Assembly (NCBI GenBank): GCA_015657535.1
Contig: JADHZB010000522.1
Span: 453 to 64,452 of the forward strand
Source: Nephromyces sp. MM_2019
Lineage: Eukaryota; Apicomplexa; Aconoidasida; Nephromycida
Length of the DNA: 64,000 nt
Direction: 5' to 3'
Shown: positions 35,101-47,236 of the stretch, piece after piece
Layout: each line of letters starts with the position of its first letter
Position numbering within the stretch: position 1 is the first letter of the stretch
Notes under the pieces: model-generated
What the model was told of the DNA's origin: nothing
Database searches by the model: none
The model's input: the letters and a program-made list of their open reading frames with translations, nothing else
Program-made: the position numbers and the translations under genes

Positions 35101-36725
35101 GGTGAAAGTCCTATAAGATTCAATGAATTATCGGTATTCAAGAAATTAAAAACGATAAAATTTGTATTAGTTTTATCACTTTCAATACTATTACTTGTAA
35201 CCATTGCTGGTTTCAAATATAACAATATTAACCAAAATAGATCTTTCTATTTTATCATCCAAGGTACCTTAGGTTAAATTTCATATCCTTTTAACTAATC
35301 AATTTATTCGTTAGTTTTTTATTAATTTTTGAGCCTCAATGATAACAATGAATTGGACCATATATTTGTGGGCACTTTGGCCTGTCAACTATAAAAGTTT
35401 AAAAAGTGAGATCGAATTGAAACTAGGTTTAATGAGAAAAATATTTAGAAGCTGGCTGATTTGTTGGGAGAGTAAAGAATTATATAAAGTATAATACTAC
35501 TTACTAAAAGATTTTTATAGTGGTATTGAAACTTTAATAAAAAATCCAATGATTATTAATGTTTTTATGCAGGATAAAATACTTAAGTTAAACAATAATT
35601 TCGAAGTTCACATGATGCACAATTATAACTGGAACAATGAACTAAGTTTTAATGCTTTCATACATTGTAGTAAACTATTCCCACTCACTTGTTTTGGCTT
35701 AGAAGTCGGGTTCTACTTTGAGGAAAATATTTCCCTGGAAGGCACTTTGAAAAGCCTAATCAGCAAAGTAAAACACATAACATTTGACAATATTTTGATT
35801 AATTTAAATCTGAGCAGATAAATTTCGATACAGGGATGGAAAGAAGGGATTTTAAAATCTAAAATAGTCTTAGATCTAGTGAAATCACAAAAGGGGACTA
35901 AAGTTAAAAATATAACACCTTCCAATAGCTCCCAAGATTGTCCAACTCAGTTATTTATGTATTTCCTCAACTGTGAAACATCTAGCATCATAAATTATCT
36001 TCACTTAGCTGATTTTCAAAGACCTCATATGCACATAAACGAGTGTAACATAAACGACTGCAACTTGGAAACTAGGAATGATCTAGACTACCAATTAATT
36101 ATCAATAAATTTATAGACTCGAATAAAGTGCTAAAAATGGCTTTATGCAGCCTTGAGCAATGTCTGTTGGTCTTTATGAAACCAAAAAACAAAATAGGTA
36201 ACGTTATATATAACACAAATCGTTAATGTACAACACTATCAGGATACACATTAAATTTCTCAAAACTATCAGGCAACTTTTTGTCTAACAGGCTAGAAAA
36301 ACAAAAGCTTGTAAACAATTTTTGGAAGCATCATAGCATTACTCATATGTAAATTTGTATTTATTGCTCTTGTAAGGAGTCATTAATAAGACATATATAA
36401 CTATATATTGTATTATAAAACCATCAGGAATAGTCATAAGTGTTCTGACATTTCCCTATACAGTTGTGTTGATAATGATCATAACCTAAAAAATGTAGAA
36501 GTAACATCAGAATACAATGATAAAAACTCTAAAGCAACCACATATATAGCTACTACAAAGCAAGAAATGAGCCTTTTTGATGCATTTGTAGTTAAATTCT
36601 CGAGTATAGCTCATCTGAATTTTACTTTAGACAGGCTTTATTACTTATTTAAATTATTTGGGGAAACAAAAATTGATAAAGATTTTCAAGAATATTCAGA
36701 CTTTTTGAAATACGCCTTCCCTTGA
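32134..36725 (+). CDS. 18-exon membrane protein of unknown family, about 1024 residues
   Basis: Exons: 32134-32162, 32220-32404, 32498-32577, 32652-32688, 32973-33242, 33376-33495, 33549-33702, 33815-34095, 34177-34416, 34510-34558, 34622-34865, 34927-35032, 35081-35272, 35334-35488, 35573-35767, 35834-36197, 36273-36348, 36428-36725; 3075 nt in one frame. The first 480 residues are polar, Asn/Ser/Lys/Glu-rich and probably disordered. Four hydrophobic helices follow at about 486-508, 517-536, 626-642 and 653-680, then about 340 residues of mixed, folded-looking sequence with several Cys. The 29-nt first exon is the weakest part; a start inside exon 2 is possible. No family was recognised. An integral membrane protein with a large N-terminal tail is all the sequence supports. 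Confidence 0.7.
34140..34175. repeat. 18-bp tandem duplication at an intron acceptor
   Basis: Two exact copies of GATTCAATTTTATGAAAA lie side by side at the 3' end of intron 8 of the membrane-protein gene, immediately before the acceptor G at 34176. Each copy ends in AAAAG and so offers a duplicate acceptor. Using either upstream copy would bring an in-frame TGA, so only the last one (exon start 34177) keeps the protein open. Confidence 0.85.
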
Positions 36726-37057
36726 GACATCAATGGCTTATAACTAGCTGAAAAAATGATTTACAAATCACAAATGAGTTACTAGTGCTTGAATACCAAA
36801 CACAAGCAAGAAATTAGATCTAAGAATAGGTAAATTTTCAACTTTCTTTTTTTCAATTTTTAGTTTTGAAATACTCAGGAGATCGATTTGGTGCACTTGA
36901 GTTAAAAAATTAATGCTGCAAAACTTAATTGGTATTGAAAATCAAGACTTGTCATTATATGATAATTTTGTAGTTAAAGCTCTTTTAAAAATATGTGTTA
37001 GCTGATGTAATAAACAATTGTCAGTTGAAACTTGATTACTTTAAATTACACACTAAT
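36726..37057. other. intergenic between convergent genes
   Basis: 332 bp between the 3' ends of the membrane-protein gene (+) and the PARP/B-box gene (-). Nothing seen in it. Confidence 0.65.
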
Positions 37058-39682
37058 TTAGTTATTCATTTTGTGTTGATCTGCATGAAGTTTGGCTGAA
37101 ATGGTTTGAATGTCTATACGTCCTTCAAGTTGCATGTCGGCCTTTGGGGTGAAAGTGAGAGAAAATATTTTAATTTTATATTCGTGATTAAAATAGAGTA
37201 GAAGTTGACAGAGGTAAATAGCTAGATAACTTACAATGGTGTTTTTTGACAAATTTCCATCACTGAAACAAAAGTAGTCCATCTCATCCCTGGCTCTCGA
37301 GTGGCTCAATCTTTAGAATAAGAATTATATGTGATAAAAACATGAAATTTTCAATCATAATAGTTGTATCTAATAGAATAGCTTTAGAATCAAAACATAC
37401 GCTAAACTCAACAGATCAGCTGGAGAATGTATTCTCTTAACAAAATCAAAGAATTCCTCTGCCCAGTTGATCTGATCTAATTGCCTTTGTGATTCTATTT
37501 GATCACTCAGAACGCAGCTCATTTTGAGCTCTGCTAAATGCTAAAATTCTGTTTAGTAATGAACTGGTTAGGTTGAATCATAAACTACCTGTAGCTGGCT
37601 CATAGTATTTTCTAATAAAGAGTAGCAAGTTCCTTCTACACTCGAAATATTTTCTTGTACTTGACTGAATTGGTGAAATGACGCTTATTTAAAGGTATCT
37701 GAGAGGAAAAACTTTGCTTAAAAGTCTAACTCAATCTTTTCATCAACAAGGGATAAAAGTTCATCCAATTTATCTTTTCTAGCTTGCAGGATTGGATGTC
37801 TAGTTTTAGATTGTTCCAATTCAGCTTTAAAAACCTTTTCTAATGGAATTATAGTTCCATTTTCTATGGAAAAAGAAATTTCAATTTTAATTTTGTGAAA
37901 GTTTTTGTATTTTAATCGTGATTAGAAAGCACATAAATCTTACGGCAAGTTTTGTCGAAAAAGGAATGATTTGATGCATCCACGTGTAAGTGTTTTGGTA
38001 TGCAAACTTGGCATACGGGAAGTTCACAAGCAATACAAAAAGAATCACAAATTTCATTTGCATGAAATTTACAATAGCCATTGCTTCTGTTCCTCTATAA
38101 AACAATTTTGAATTTTATGTTTTCACTTAGATTATTTCCCTTTTAAATATTTCAAATTCGGTAAACCTCGTTTATAGGAACCCTTATGTGTCTTGAGACA
38201 ACTCGGTTTTGGCTGTGTAGATATTGATCACATTGTTGACATAACCTGATGTTTTGTAAACAATTTCACTCAAAAATTTGAAAGACTCAAATATTAGTTA
38301 AAATTACTTTGCTTTATCTGATTGGCACCAGATAAGTGAAGGTGCATTTTGACAGTTATCGCAAAATGGAACAGCAAAAACTTCATCGTATGATGGGTCA
38401 CATTCAAACTGGATAAGATATCGGGGTAGTACCTGATTTATTTAATTTATGATTCTAGTTATTTTTAGGTAGATTGATTTTCAATCTTTATAAGAATATC
38501 TAATTTTAACAATATGTTATGTTTAAGTAACCTTACTTGTGAAGAACTGTAGACAATGTACTCGTAATTGAAAGTATATTGTGGCAAAACTCCCAGCACA
38601 GCATTTTCGTCGTTTTCTTCATTATCCTTAGGATCATCAAAGATTTGTTTGTGCAAGGTGTAGCAAGGCACAAAACTAGCAGTCTGAGCTATTAAGGCAC
38701 TATCATACTCCGGTGGTAGTGCAAATTTTGAAGACAAGGTATCTTTATCAATGACATAGCTTCTGCCTACACCTTTTGAATAATTAGTAACACATAATTT
38801 TAAAAAATTAATAGACTTGTTTCTAATTAAATTAAACTATGTAATTTATAGATTAGCAAGCTAGAAGATGTGTCTTTTATCTGATAGTTACATATTTCGC
38901 AGATGAGGTACTCATGAATTTGCCTTTCTCCAGAAATTATTTGCATTGTTGTGAGATTCTTAGGCAACTTCTGACTACCTAACCAATTTAAAACGTGCAA
39001 ATAAAGCTTAAGAATTATGAGTCTTAGTTTACTATAATCTCAAAACAGTTTGAACTTTTCTTGGGACTATTTATTTATGAAATTCAATATTCACTGTTCT
39101 CAGAGCTGTATTTGATTATACAACTTTATATACGAATTACTTAACTTACTGTGCTCATCTTTCAAATATTCGTATTCGTTCAAGTGCATTAATGGTAATC
39201 CTGGGACACTGAATATTTTATTATTTTTAAATGATTATAGAAATAAATTCAATTGATAATTTTCTCAATTAATGCAGCTAGGAATTATTCACTATAACAA
39301 ACCTGAAATTCCCAACAAAGAACTTCATTCCACTTTCATCAACCTTAAAACCTCTTCTGCAGATCTGCTGAATAGTATTATCCTCTTGTAATTCAAGGGT
39401 ATCAACAAACGAGTATAAAATTAGCCTTCCCTGTTTTCACAAGACTTTTATTAAATATAACAGCAATCTCAAAAACAAAGCGAAGTTTACCTCACTTCTT
39501 TTGTTGAAATTACTCAAAACGTGGGTAGGGCTTATATGCCACGCCTGTTTTAACTTTACCCTCGAAGTACGTGTATGTAGATGAAGCAGGTACTCAACAA
39601 TAGACCACTCTTCAGACTCGAAATGTATAGCACTCCATCTAATATCATTTGGTCTTACTTCACTACCCAAATTTGTGTCCAT
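37058..39682 (-). CDS. PARP-like ADP-ribosyltransferase domain fused to tandem B-box zinc fingers and a coiled coil
   Basis: Thirteen exons: 39682-39491, 39430-39303, 39208-39150, 38978-38892, 38772-38537, 38432-38308, 38245-38167, 38094-37944, 37863-37731, 37664-37589, 37540-37401, 37304-37235, 37141-37058; 519 residues. Residues 45-257 follow the PARP catalytic fold from R-L-I-L-Y-S-F-V-D-T to I-H-E-Y-L-I-C-E-I-C-V-G-R-S and Y-E-Y-I-V-Y-S-S-S-Q-V-L-P-R-Y-L-I. The catalytic Glu (E226) is kept. The HG[S/T] His is replaced (L-Y-S-F at about 69-72), and the second-triad Tyr region reads F-F-V-G-N-F, so activity is doubtful. B-box 1 (258-295) has C-x2-C-x8-C-x2-D-x4-C-x2-C-D-x3-H. B-box 2 (310-345) has C-x2-H, C/C pairs and closing His. 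A coiled coil (about 355-430) completes a TRIM-like order. No RING is present. I do not know a described protein with this order. A reader or scaffold for ADP-ribose signalling or ubiquitin pathways is inference. Confidence 0.85.
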
Positions 39683-40426
39683 TTCAAAATCTCAATTTGC
39701 GGTTCTTTGATAATCAGAAATTTGCTATTTATAAGTCGAAGCCTTTTCCTTGAAAATTCGTTGTTTAAAGTTAAACCTTTGAGTAGCCAATTAATTTGGG
39801 TCTAGACTTTTGATGAAAAATTTATTTAAAAATATTTAATTTCTGGGTTTAAAAATATATAATAAATGAAATTTAAATTTTTAAAATTAATTTTGTGAGG
39901 ATAATTCTAATTAGGAGCCGTATCCAATTGCAATCATCATATCTTAGGACATTATTCAGGAGAGTTTATTAAAACAATCCTTTAATACCTTTTAAATTGG
40001 AGAATGTAGGAATATAGAGATTTTAGAGCAATTATGCCATATTGTTCAATACAATTTTGTTATAAAAGTTGGAGTTTCCAAAAAAATCAAATATTTATGA
40101 TATACTGTTATATGTTTTCCCATACAACTTTCTCATGTAACTTGTGGTTAGCTAACCAATATATTCTGTGTTAAAAGATAATTAGCAAACTATCATTACA
40201 ATATTTGTTTATTCACTGCAAAGAATGCGCCTATATAATCTTGTTCCCAGCAATAAACAATAGATACCATGCATGTAACACTTTATTTAATTGAGATATA
40301 GCTGGAATTTTACCAGTAATTTGTCGTTGATAAAAATAGAGCTACTTAGATGATGTTATAGAAGTTAAGTCAATAAATTGTTTTGCCTTAAGTTTTAGTA
40401 AATACCTTCATTCAAAATTATATGTA
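39683..40426. other. intergenic, about 0.75 kb
   Basis: AT-rich sequence between the start of the PARP/B-box gene and the 3' end of the RAP gene, both on the minus strand. No coding or structural signal seen. Confidence 0.6.
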
Positions 40427-43365
40427 TTAAAGTAAAAATTGCTGAAAAAAAGCTTCAGATATTTTTTTTATAACAAGGTTAACTAAATCCTCGGGGTTGA
40501 CAACAGGTAATGATTCCATAGATATTGATACCTGTTTCAAAAAAATTTAAATGTTTAAAGTTTTTAATACAAAACTAAAATATTAAAATATTAAGTGTTG
40601 CAGTATTTCTACTAGAGAAGATAAATCAAATTAAAAAGTGGGCTTCAATAAGATCGTAATTCCGGCTTACATAAATAAAGTTCAACATGTTCAAATGTTT
40701 CTTTTTTAAGCTTTCATAAGGGTCAAGTGGATGATCAGAGTCGTTGCTATTGTCAGAAATGAAAATTCTAAACAGTGAGTTGTTTAAAGTTTCAGATTTG
40801 AGATTTGGGTTGATAAATTCAATCAGTAGGGGAGTAAAGTAAAAATCTTGAATTGTCTCATCGAACTTAAGATTTATTTCATAAGGGGTATTATCAGGCA
40901 GGTTTGTGATATGGCATAACGCCCGAAATAGCTTATGTAAATTCTTGGAAACTTTCAAGATTGTTATTACCTTAAATTAAAATAAGTTTATAATAGATGA
41001 GCTTTAGAAGTAGTAGCTAAAACAATTGTTACTAACTTTTGGTTCCGAGATGGTGGCATCAAGGGGCTTTTCAGGTTTATATTCAATCTGTTTATATCCA
41101 AAAAATTGCATGAGGACTCTAAAGACTGAATAACCTAAAAATTTTTATTTGTAAACATGTAATCTTACCTGCTGTAAATAGTCCCATGTATCTTGTTTTC
41201 GCAATTCCTAAAATTAAAGTTTTTTTATTGGTGATATATGATGTATTTGTTTATTTAAGAAGTATTTCTGAATAAATTACCTCTTTAATTTGATTGGAGG
41301 CGCCCGATTGGTCTAGTTCAAGGGTAAGTAAAACTTGTTTAATCTGATTTAAGACTTCTTTATCTTGACTTTTATTGAATAAACTGAGATTAAATATAGA
41401 TCCAAATATTTGTGTTGTCATATGAGTTTAATTGATAAAAATACTCTGGTTATCAAATAAAGAAGAATTATAACATTAGGAAACGATCTAAATAAGCTGC
41501 AGGTAGCTGCCTTACATATTAGCGGCAAAATTTTTTACTAGATCAATCAGAATGTCCGGTAGTGATTTGTATATTTCAAGGCAGCAAATTACCCAACTCA
41601 TTATTATGGCATCCTCTGGTGTGAAAACAAAACGGAGCCTCTTTATCGCAATTTCAAAATCCTATATTTATCAATTAATAGGATAATTCAAAGTTAAGTT
41701 TAGTGAAAAATGAGTTTAGTGATATTTGAGCTCAAAAATATGTAGAGAATAGCATATTTTTACATTCTTAAGCTTGATTATACCAAATATACTTACTTTC
41801 AGAAAAGATAAAAATAGAGGGAACTCTATGTCAATGGATAACGTTGCTAAAGCGATCCCAATGTTTGTGATTTGAGATGCCGAAAATCTATTCATAGTGC
41901 CTATAAAGTAAAATGGATTAAATTAAAGTTTAGGCTTGTATGTTTTAAAGAAGACATGGCTAAAAGCAATTGCTCTATATAAACTTAGGGCTGTAAAACT
42001 ATATAAATGTATTTATTTGTAAACTGGAATTTTGTAAGGTTGAGTCTTATCATCATATGCCCTATTGCCCAGGGGTGTTTGCAAAATATTTTCTTTTATA
42101 CTTATGAACTATATAAATAGCTTATCTTCTAGTTTCATTTATAAATCATGATGGTTTTAGTAATTAAACAAAAAAGTGTCAGTAAATTGTACCAGATAGT
42201 TTAGAGGTTAATTCTTGATAAAAAACAGGGTGTGTAATTCCCATTGTGGAAAAACTCAGGAATAAGTTTACTAGGTTGTTACTGTTGATATAGGGTGCTT
42301 CAGTCTGAAAGTATTTAATGGACCGATAAATTCGAATTTGACTTTTAGTTCATCTTACCACGAGTCCAACTTTTGATCTTGTGTATCTTATAAAGTATTC
42401 AGCAATGTCATAAAATAAAGTGTGATTCCTGTAACCAATATTAGAGTATCCTAAACTTAAGAATGCTAATTCTTGTTCAGTAAAATTTTGATCTTTATAT
42501 CCAGCCAAACTATCATTGTCTTCAGATGGGGATGTCAGATATTTAGATATGATCTATTTTATAAATAAGAAGATTGTTAGGAGGTAAGTTAAATTTGGAT
42601 GTGCTCTAGTTTACCTTGGTGTATTGCATCAGAAATATCTTCACAATTTCCTTTTGATTCCGATTCAAGTCAATGTTTGATAATATTAACGGTAAATGAC
42701 TCAGTTGTAGGTTTGATAGGCTCTCCTCATTCTTATTTAGCCTATCTATAATTTCCATTAGCAAGGTTTCTAGTGTGCTATCTGGACAACTCTAAAAAAA
42801 GTGTATTTCTGGAAGTGAATTGTTAAGCTTGAAATTAATATATAAATACTCTACCTTATGCCTTGAAAACAGAGTTAATATTTGATAGAGCTGGAAAGTC
42901 GAGAAATTAAGAACCCTTTCTTCTATTTTACGAGTAAGCCCAATTAACTCATTCTGCTTATATCTTGGCGAGCTTTGTATATCAGAGCTTAATAGTTGAC
43001 TTAGTTTCTGTATATGTAAACCTAGGTTTAAGAAATTAAGCATGTTTATCAGTGGAAATTTTTTACATATTAATATAGGAATTGTATATAGCTCTTTGAG
43101 TAATAATAAGTGATGATAATTTCTCACCTGGTTTGAAAGGGGTGTTGGATAAGGATACCCAACGTTTGCTGTGGCAATATATGAGTGGTCCATCATTAGA
43201 TATAATTGAGAATGACCAATGGATTTTGTGATGGTGAGTGAGTTGTTTGTGGTATGATGTTAGAGAACTTATCTTATAACTCTTATTAAAATAAATGTAT
43301 GATTGAGTGGAGTTTGTTGTTGTAGAGAGTAGTCTACGGATGTTTTTAAGTAGCATATAAAACAT
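40427..43365 (-). CDS. mitochondrial RAP-domain (heptatricopeptide-repeat-like) RNA-binding protein
   Basis: Twelve exons: 43365-43128, 43021-42855, 42791-42615, 42553-42359, 42304-42193, 41900-41797, 41661-41516, 41383-41281, 41207-41169, 41134-41033, 40970-40671, 40531-40427; 595 residues. The N-terminus (MFYMLLKNIRRLLSTTTNS) looks like a mitochondrial presequence. The middle is a run of alpha-helical repeats of about 35-40 residues, as in heptatricopeptide proteins. The end (L-D-P-Y-E-S-L-K-K-K-H-L-N-M-L-N-F, then I-S-M-E-S-L-P) fits the RAP domain pattern G-x-T-x-L-K-x-R-x-L-x-x-x-G-Y with a following I-P. Known RAP proteins act on organellar rRNA and transcripts, and apicomplexans have an expanded set. 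The domain is diverged. Exon 1 is open in two frames; see findings. Confidence 0.65.
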
Positions 43366-44259
43366 CTTAACAAGTCAAACCTATGATTTAAGGCCCTAAG
43401 GATATCGATTTTGAATAATGATACTCATTTTCGATTCTCGTGATAAATAGGACTAAGAATCAAGTTTATATAGGGTAAAAAGTGTTAATTAATGTATCTA
43501 TAGTAAAAATTGATACACATCTCGATTTGATTTAACACTATTTTGTTATCGGTAGGCAAAATGATAAGAACGTATGTAAAGGAGTCTCTCTGAGCTAGAC
43601 TAATGAGTACAATTAATCTTTTACCTTATAAAGGAGTGTTGACTTATGCTCTAGAATACAGTACTCATTTAGGCTCAAAGGTTTTGACTTAACAATTTGT
43701 TAATATATTTTGAAACATCTTTAACCCTTGTTTAAAAAAAATTAATTTGATTACTTTATACAATTTAAGTAATTGATTTAAAAGATGAACTAGTCAATAT
43801 CACTTTTGATTAAACTCAAGTTTCCTTTGTCATTTAGGATTATTGAATGTTTGACGATAATGTATCAAATCATTTCCATTTTTATGAAATCGATTTTGTT
43901 AAAAATGGTATTTCAGTATATTACAATTATGTATTTTTTAACCATGGATAATGTATAAAATCAAATTTTGAGAGATTGAACAATTAAAAGTTATTTTAAT
44001 AAACAAATTTTAATTTACTATAGCTATTAAACATGTATGTATATGTAGGAGTTTTGTCAAATTATTTAAACTGGAACTGAAAGATTATTCGTTGTTATTA
44101 AACTATTAGTCTAAGACAAAGAATTCAATGCATTTGCTTCCATAATTAGTTAAGAATTTTGGTATTTATGAACAATCACAAGAAAACTAGGTTCAAATAT
44201 GTCATTTTGCAAAAGTTAAAAGCTCGTTAAATATGCAAAGATAGATAGATGATCGAGGT
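43366..44259. other. intergenic, about 0.9 kb
   Basis: AT-rich sequence between the start of the RAP gene and the 3' end of the MORN gene, both on the minus strand. Nothing recognised. Confidence 0.6.
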
Positions 44260-45264
44260 TTATGATTTTATGTATTGGTTTGAAAGTAAATCTTGAGTAG
44301 ATTTAGCAAAATCTTCTTTACTTAACCAACACACCCGTTTACCATTCACCCAAAGTGCTGCCCTACTTTCACCATTTTTATTAGTATAAATCCCTTTGCC
44401 ATGCTGTTCGCCTGCCTTCCATTCACCAGCATAACTGGAACCTTGAGGCCATGACATCTTACCAAATCCTTCTTTCAAGTCTTTAGAGTAATGACCTATG
44501 TAAACGCAGTTGTCTGGCCACGTGAATACCCCCTCTCCCATCAACACACCAGCTACCCAATCCCCTTCGTAGGATCTTCCATCTCTCCATTTATAAATAC
44601 CTTTACCGTTAATAATATTATTAGAGAATTCACCTTTATAAGAATTTCCATCATTCCAAATCATTTCTCCATAACCATTCTTCATATTATTAACATAATT
44701 ACCTTTAAAAAGCGACCCATCTGCCCAATATTCCACTCCTTCTCCATGTTTTTTATCATCTTCCCATTGTCCTTTGTATACTGATTTGTCTGTGTGTTGG
44801 AATTCACCATATCCTTCAGCCTTATCATTTTTCCATTGACCTTTATACTTCTCACCATCAGGTGAAGTAAATATCCCTTCACCATAGGCACGATCACTCT
44901 TCCATTCACCCTCATACTTGGAGCCATCGGGCCATACTTGAATTCCATGGCCATATTTTTTACTTCCTGCCCATTGACCATCGTAGACTACATCACCCTC
45001 AAGTTTAGTTAGTGGTCTTTTGACCAAGGTTACTGAACTTCCAATGCTTTTTGATTTGTCAATACTTACCAGTCCCGAATCATTAGTTTCAGATTTTTCC
45101 TTTGTAATATTTTCATCCTTTACTATTTCTCCTTCAAATTTGGGCTCAGTATGTGAACTTGGTAATTGGGAATTTTCTTTTTGTTGGCTCTGGATTACCT
45201 GTTTCACTGGAGAAGGTCTTTCCGGAGATTTTACTTTTTTTGTCTTTGATACACAATTGCCCAT
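44260..45264 (-). CDS. MORN-repeat protein with N-terminal acylation signal
   Basis: Single exon, 334 residues. The start MGNCVSK has Gly2 for N-myristoylation and Cys4 for palmitoylation, the pattern used by apicomplexan inner-membrane-complex and plasma-membrane proteins. After a Lys/Ser-rich linker (8-90), nine consecutive 23-residue MORN repeats run from about 95 to 301 (Y-x-G-x-W-x-x-x-x-x-x-G-x-G-x-x-x-W-x-x-G), with a tenth degenerate one. MORN repeats bind lipids and act as membrane-linked scaffolds. A role at the pellicle or in daughter-cell budding is inference from the family. No catalytic domain is attached. Confidence 0.93.
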   Translation of the reverse strand: MGNCVSKTKKVKSPERPSPVKQVIQSQQKENSQLPSSHTEPKFEGEIVKDENITKEKSETNDSGLVSIDKSKSIGSSVTLVKRPLTKLEGDVVYDGQWAGSKKYGHGIQVWPDGSKYEGEWKSDRAYGEGIFTSPDGEKYKGQWKNDKAEGYGEFQHTDKSVYKGQWEDDKKHGEGVEYWADGSLFKGNYVNNMKNGYGEMIWNDGNSYKGEFSNNIINGKGIYKWRDGRSYEGDWVAGVLMGEGVFTWPDNCVYIGHYSKDLKEGFGKMSWPQGSSYAGEWKAGEQHGKGIYTNKNGESRAALWVNGKRVCWLSKEDFAKSTQDLLSNQYIKS

Positions 45265-47236
45265 GCTTACGGACTATTTAAATCATCTGTTTTTTTTAAT
45301 AGGGCTCTGTATGATTTATATACAAAATCACATAAGTATCCTGGTGCAATCCTTAAGATTATTTGTAAAATAAGAAAACAATATGAAATTCGCTTTCAAT
45401 TTTGGTCAAAAAAATTTATTTGAATCATTACTAGACAAAGCCGAAATTTACATTCCCTTTTCGATAAAAAGGTTTAAATGTCTAAAAAATGTTCTCTAAT
45501 GATTAAAAGCATTTAATATAAAACAAAAGCTATACTCAACTCTATTAGGCAGTCTATATTAATAAGAATCTTAAATTTCAATTTGTTTCATAAAAGGTTT
45601 AATTTCAGTGTTTATTAATATTAAAGCAATAAAACCTAGAGGCAAATTTTAAAGAGGCATCACTCCTATTATATTAAAACGTCATAAAATGATAAATATA
45701 CAAACACAAATCATAACATGACTAAAATTATAAAAGGCTAAAAAGAATATTATTCCAACTTCGATAGCAGTGTACTTACTCTCTTTGTCTTAATTCTTGG
45801 ATCTGTTATATTTCCCTAAGACTAGGTTAATTTTCTCTTGTTGAATGTCTAATAGTGAGCTCTAATTTCCTGAAAATTCTAAAATAGGATAAATTACCTC
45901 GATAATAAAATATCATAAAATTTTCAAAGATTCTTGAGTTAAGCAATGATATAAGAAGCTATACAAAAAAAATATATATTCATAGAATGGTTACCACGAA
46001 TAATTAATATTAATTTAAGATTTAAAATTAAGGATGAATATTTTTGTTATGAGTTTTTATCGGAAGCTTGTTTAAACAATCTACGACACTTATAATAAGA
46101 ATTTCTGAAAAAGGAACTATAAAGTGTGAGTTATAAAACATGTAAGCTCAAAGTATTTCTCACAATATTAAGGTAGTAAGAGCATGTATAACAAAGTAAA
46201 CTATATAGAAAATGTGGCATAGTGTGACTACATACAAATTCGTATATACAGTTAAAGTAGCCTAATGTTGTTACATTATAGTTAGGATTAGGAATACAAC
46301 ATACGAAAGAAAAAGGCATGGTAGGGGGTCCAATTAATAAAATTGTGAGCTATAAACAATGTTGTATAAATAATAAAAATAAACTAATGTGATTATGGTA
46401 AGTTAGGTTTTACATAGATAACCTATCAATTCTTAAAATTATAAAACATGAAAAATTAGAACTGGGTATACTTAATCCTCTCTTAATATAAAAATGTAAT
46501 AATGTTATGAAAACCCTGGGTTTTATTACTCAAAATATATGCTTAAGACAAAACATAAATGGGAGGTTTGGCTGTATAATTCTTGGTTAATAATAGTATT
46601 TAAAATTTTTAAAGAGAGTTTAAACTTATTCATCGAGTCTAGTAGATCAGTTGTAAGTTTTCAATATCTTATACGTTTTTAAAAGATAATATTATCTTCA
46701 AGATGTTCCGAAATTAAAAAATATCCGTAAAAAAAAATTAAAGTTATAATCGTTTTATAGATTATATATGGGTATAAAATAGATCAATCGGTTTCCAATT
46801 AAAGTGGGTACAGTTCAGAATTCGAATTCTTGTATAAAAATCTAAATCAACCTTCTTATACAGAAGTATCAAATAGGAAATGATGTCTGCAGTTTCTTAC
46901 GAACAGTTGTTTCAAAAATAGAAATATAGTTTAAAAAAGGTATAGGTAAAAAATTTCCATAATAAATTTGTAGCTTATGTTAAAGAAACAATCTGGAATT
47001 TGAAATATCATTTCGGTAAATAATATCAATAAAGATAAAGAAAATCAATATTACAATTACTTAAAATGATTAGAATCCCAAAATAAATATACAGTTGAGT
47101 CATCAAAGGTTGTACAGATGTTGTAGGAATACTGTAGTTGCTTATATTTTTGATAAAATTGGTATTTCTTGGTAGAATAATAAGATTACAATCTATTGGA
47201 ACAAGATTTGAAAAAGAGGTAGAATAAATAAAACGA
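45265..47236. other. intergenic, about 2.0 kb
   Basis: AT-rich. A short minus-strand stretch around 45790-45890 carries splice-like signals but no convincing exon. An open frame at 46131-46319 has no supporting signal. Nothing is called. Confidence 0.5.

Noticed and set aside
36408..36725. Separate small gene with its own start
   Set aside because: Exon 36273-36348 joins the upstream membrane-protein gene to 36428 in frame, so this is the last exon of that gene.
44491..44981. Open frames on both strands inside the MORN gene
   Set aside because: They are shadows of the regular 69-nt MORN repeat in other frames; only the 334-residue frame has MORN consensus.
46131..46319. 62-codon minus-strand open frame rich in Cys and Tyr
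   Set aside because: No splice partner, no family signal, and frames of this length are expected by chance over 64 kb.
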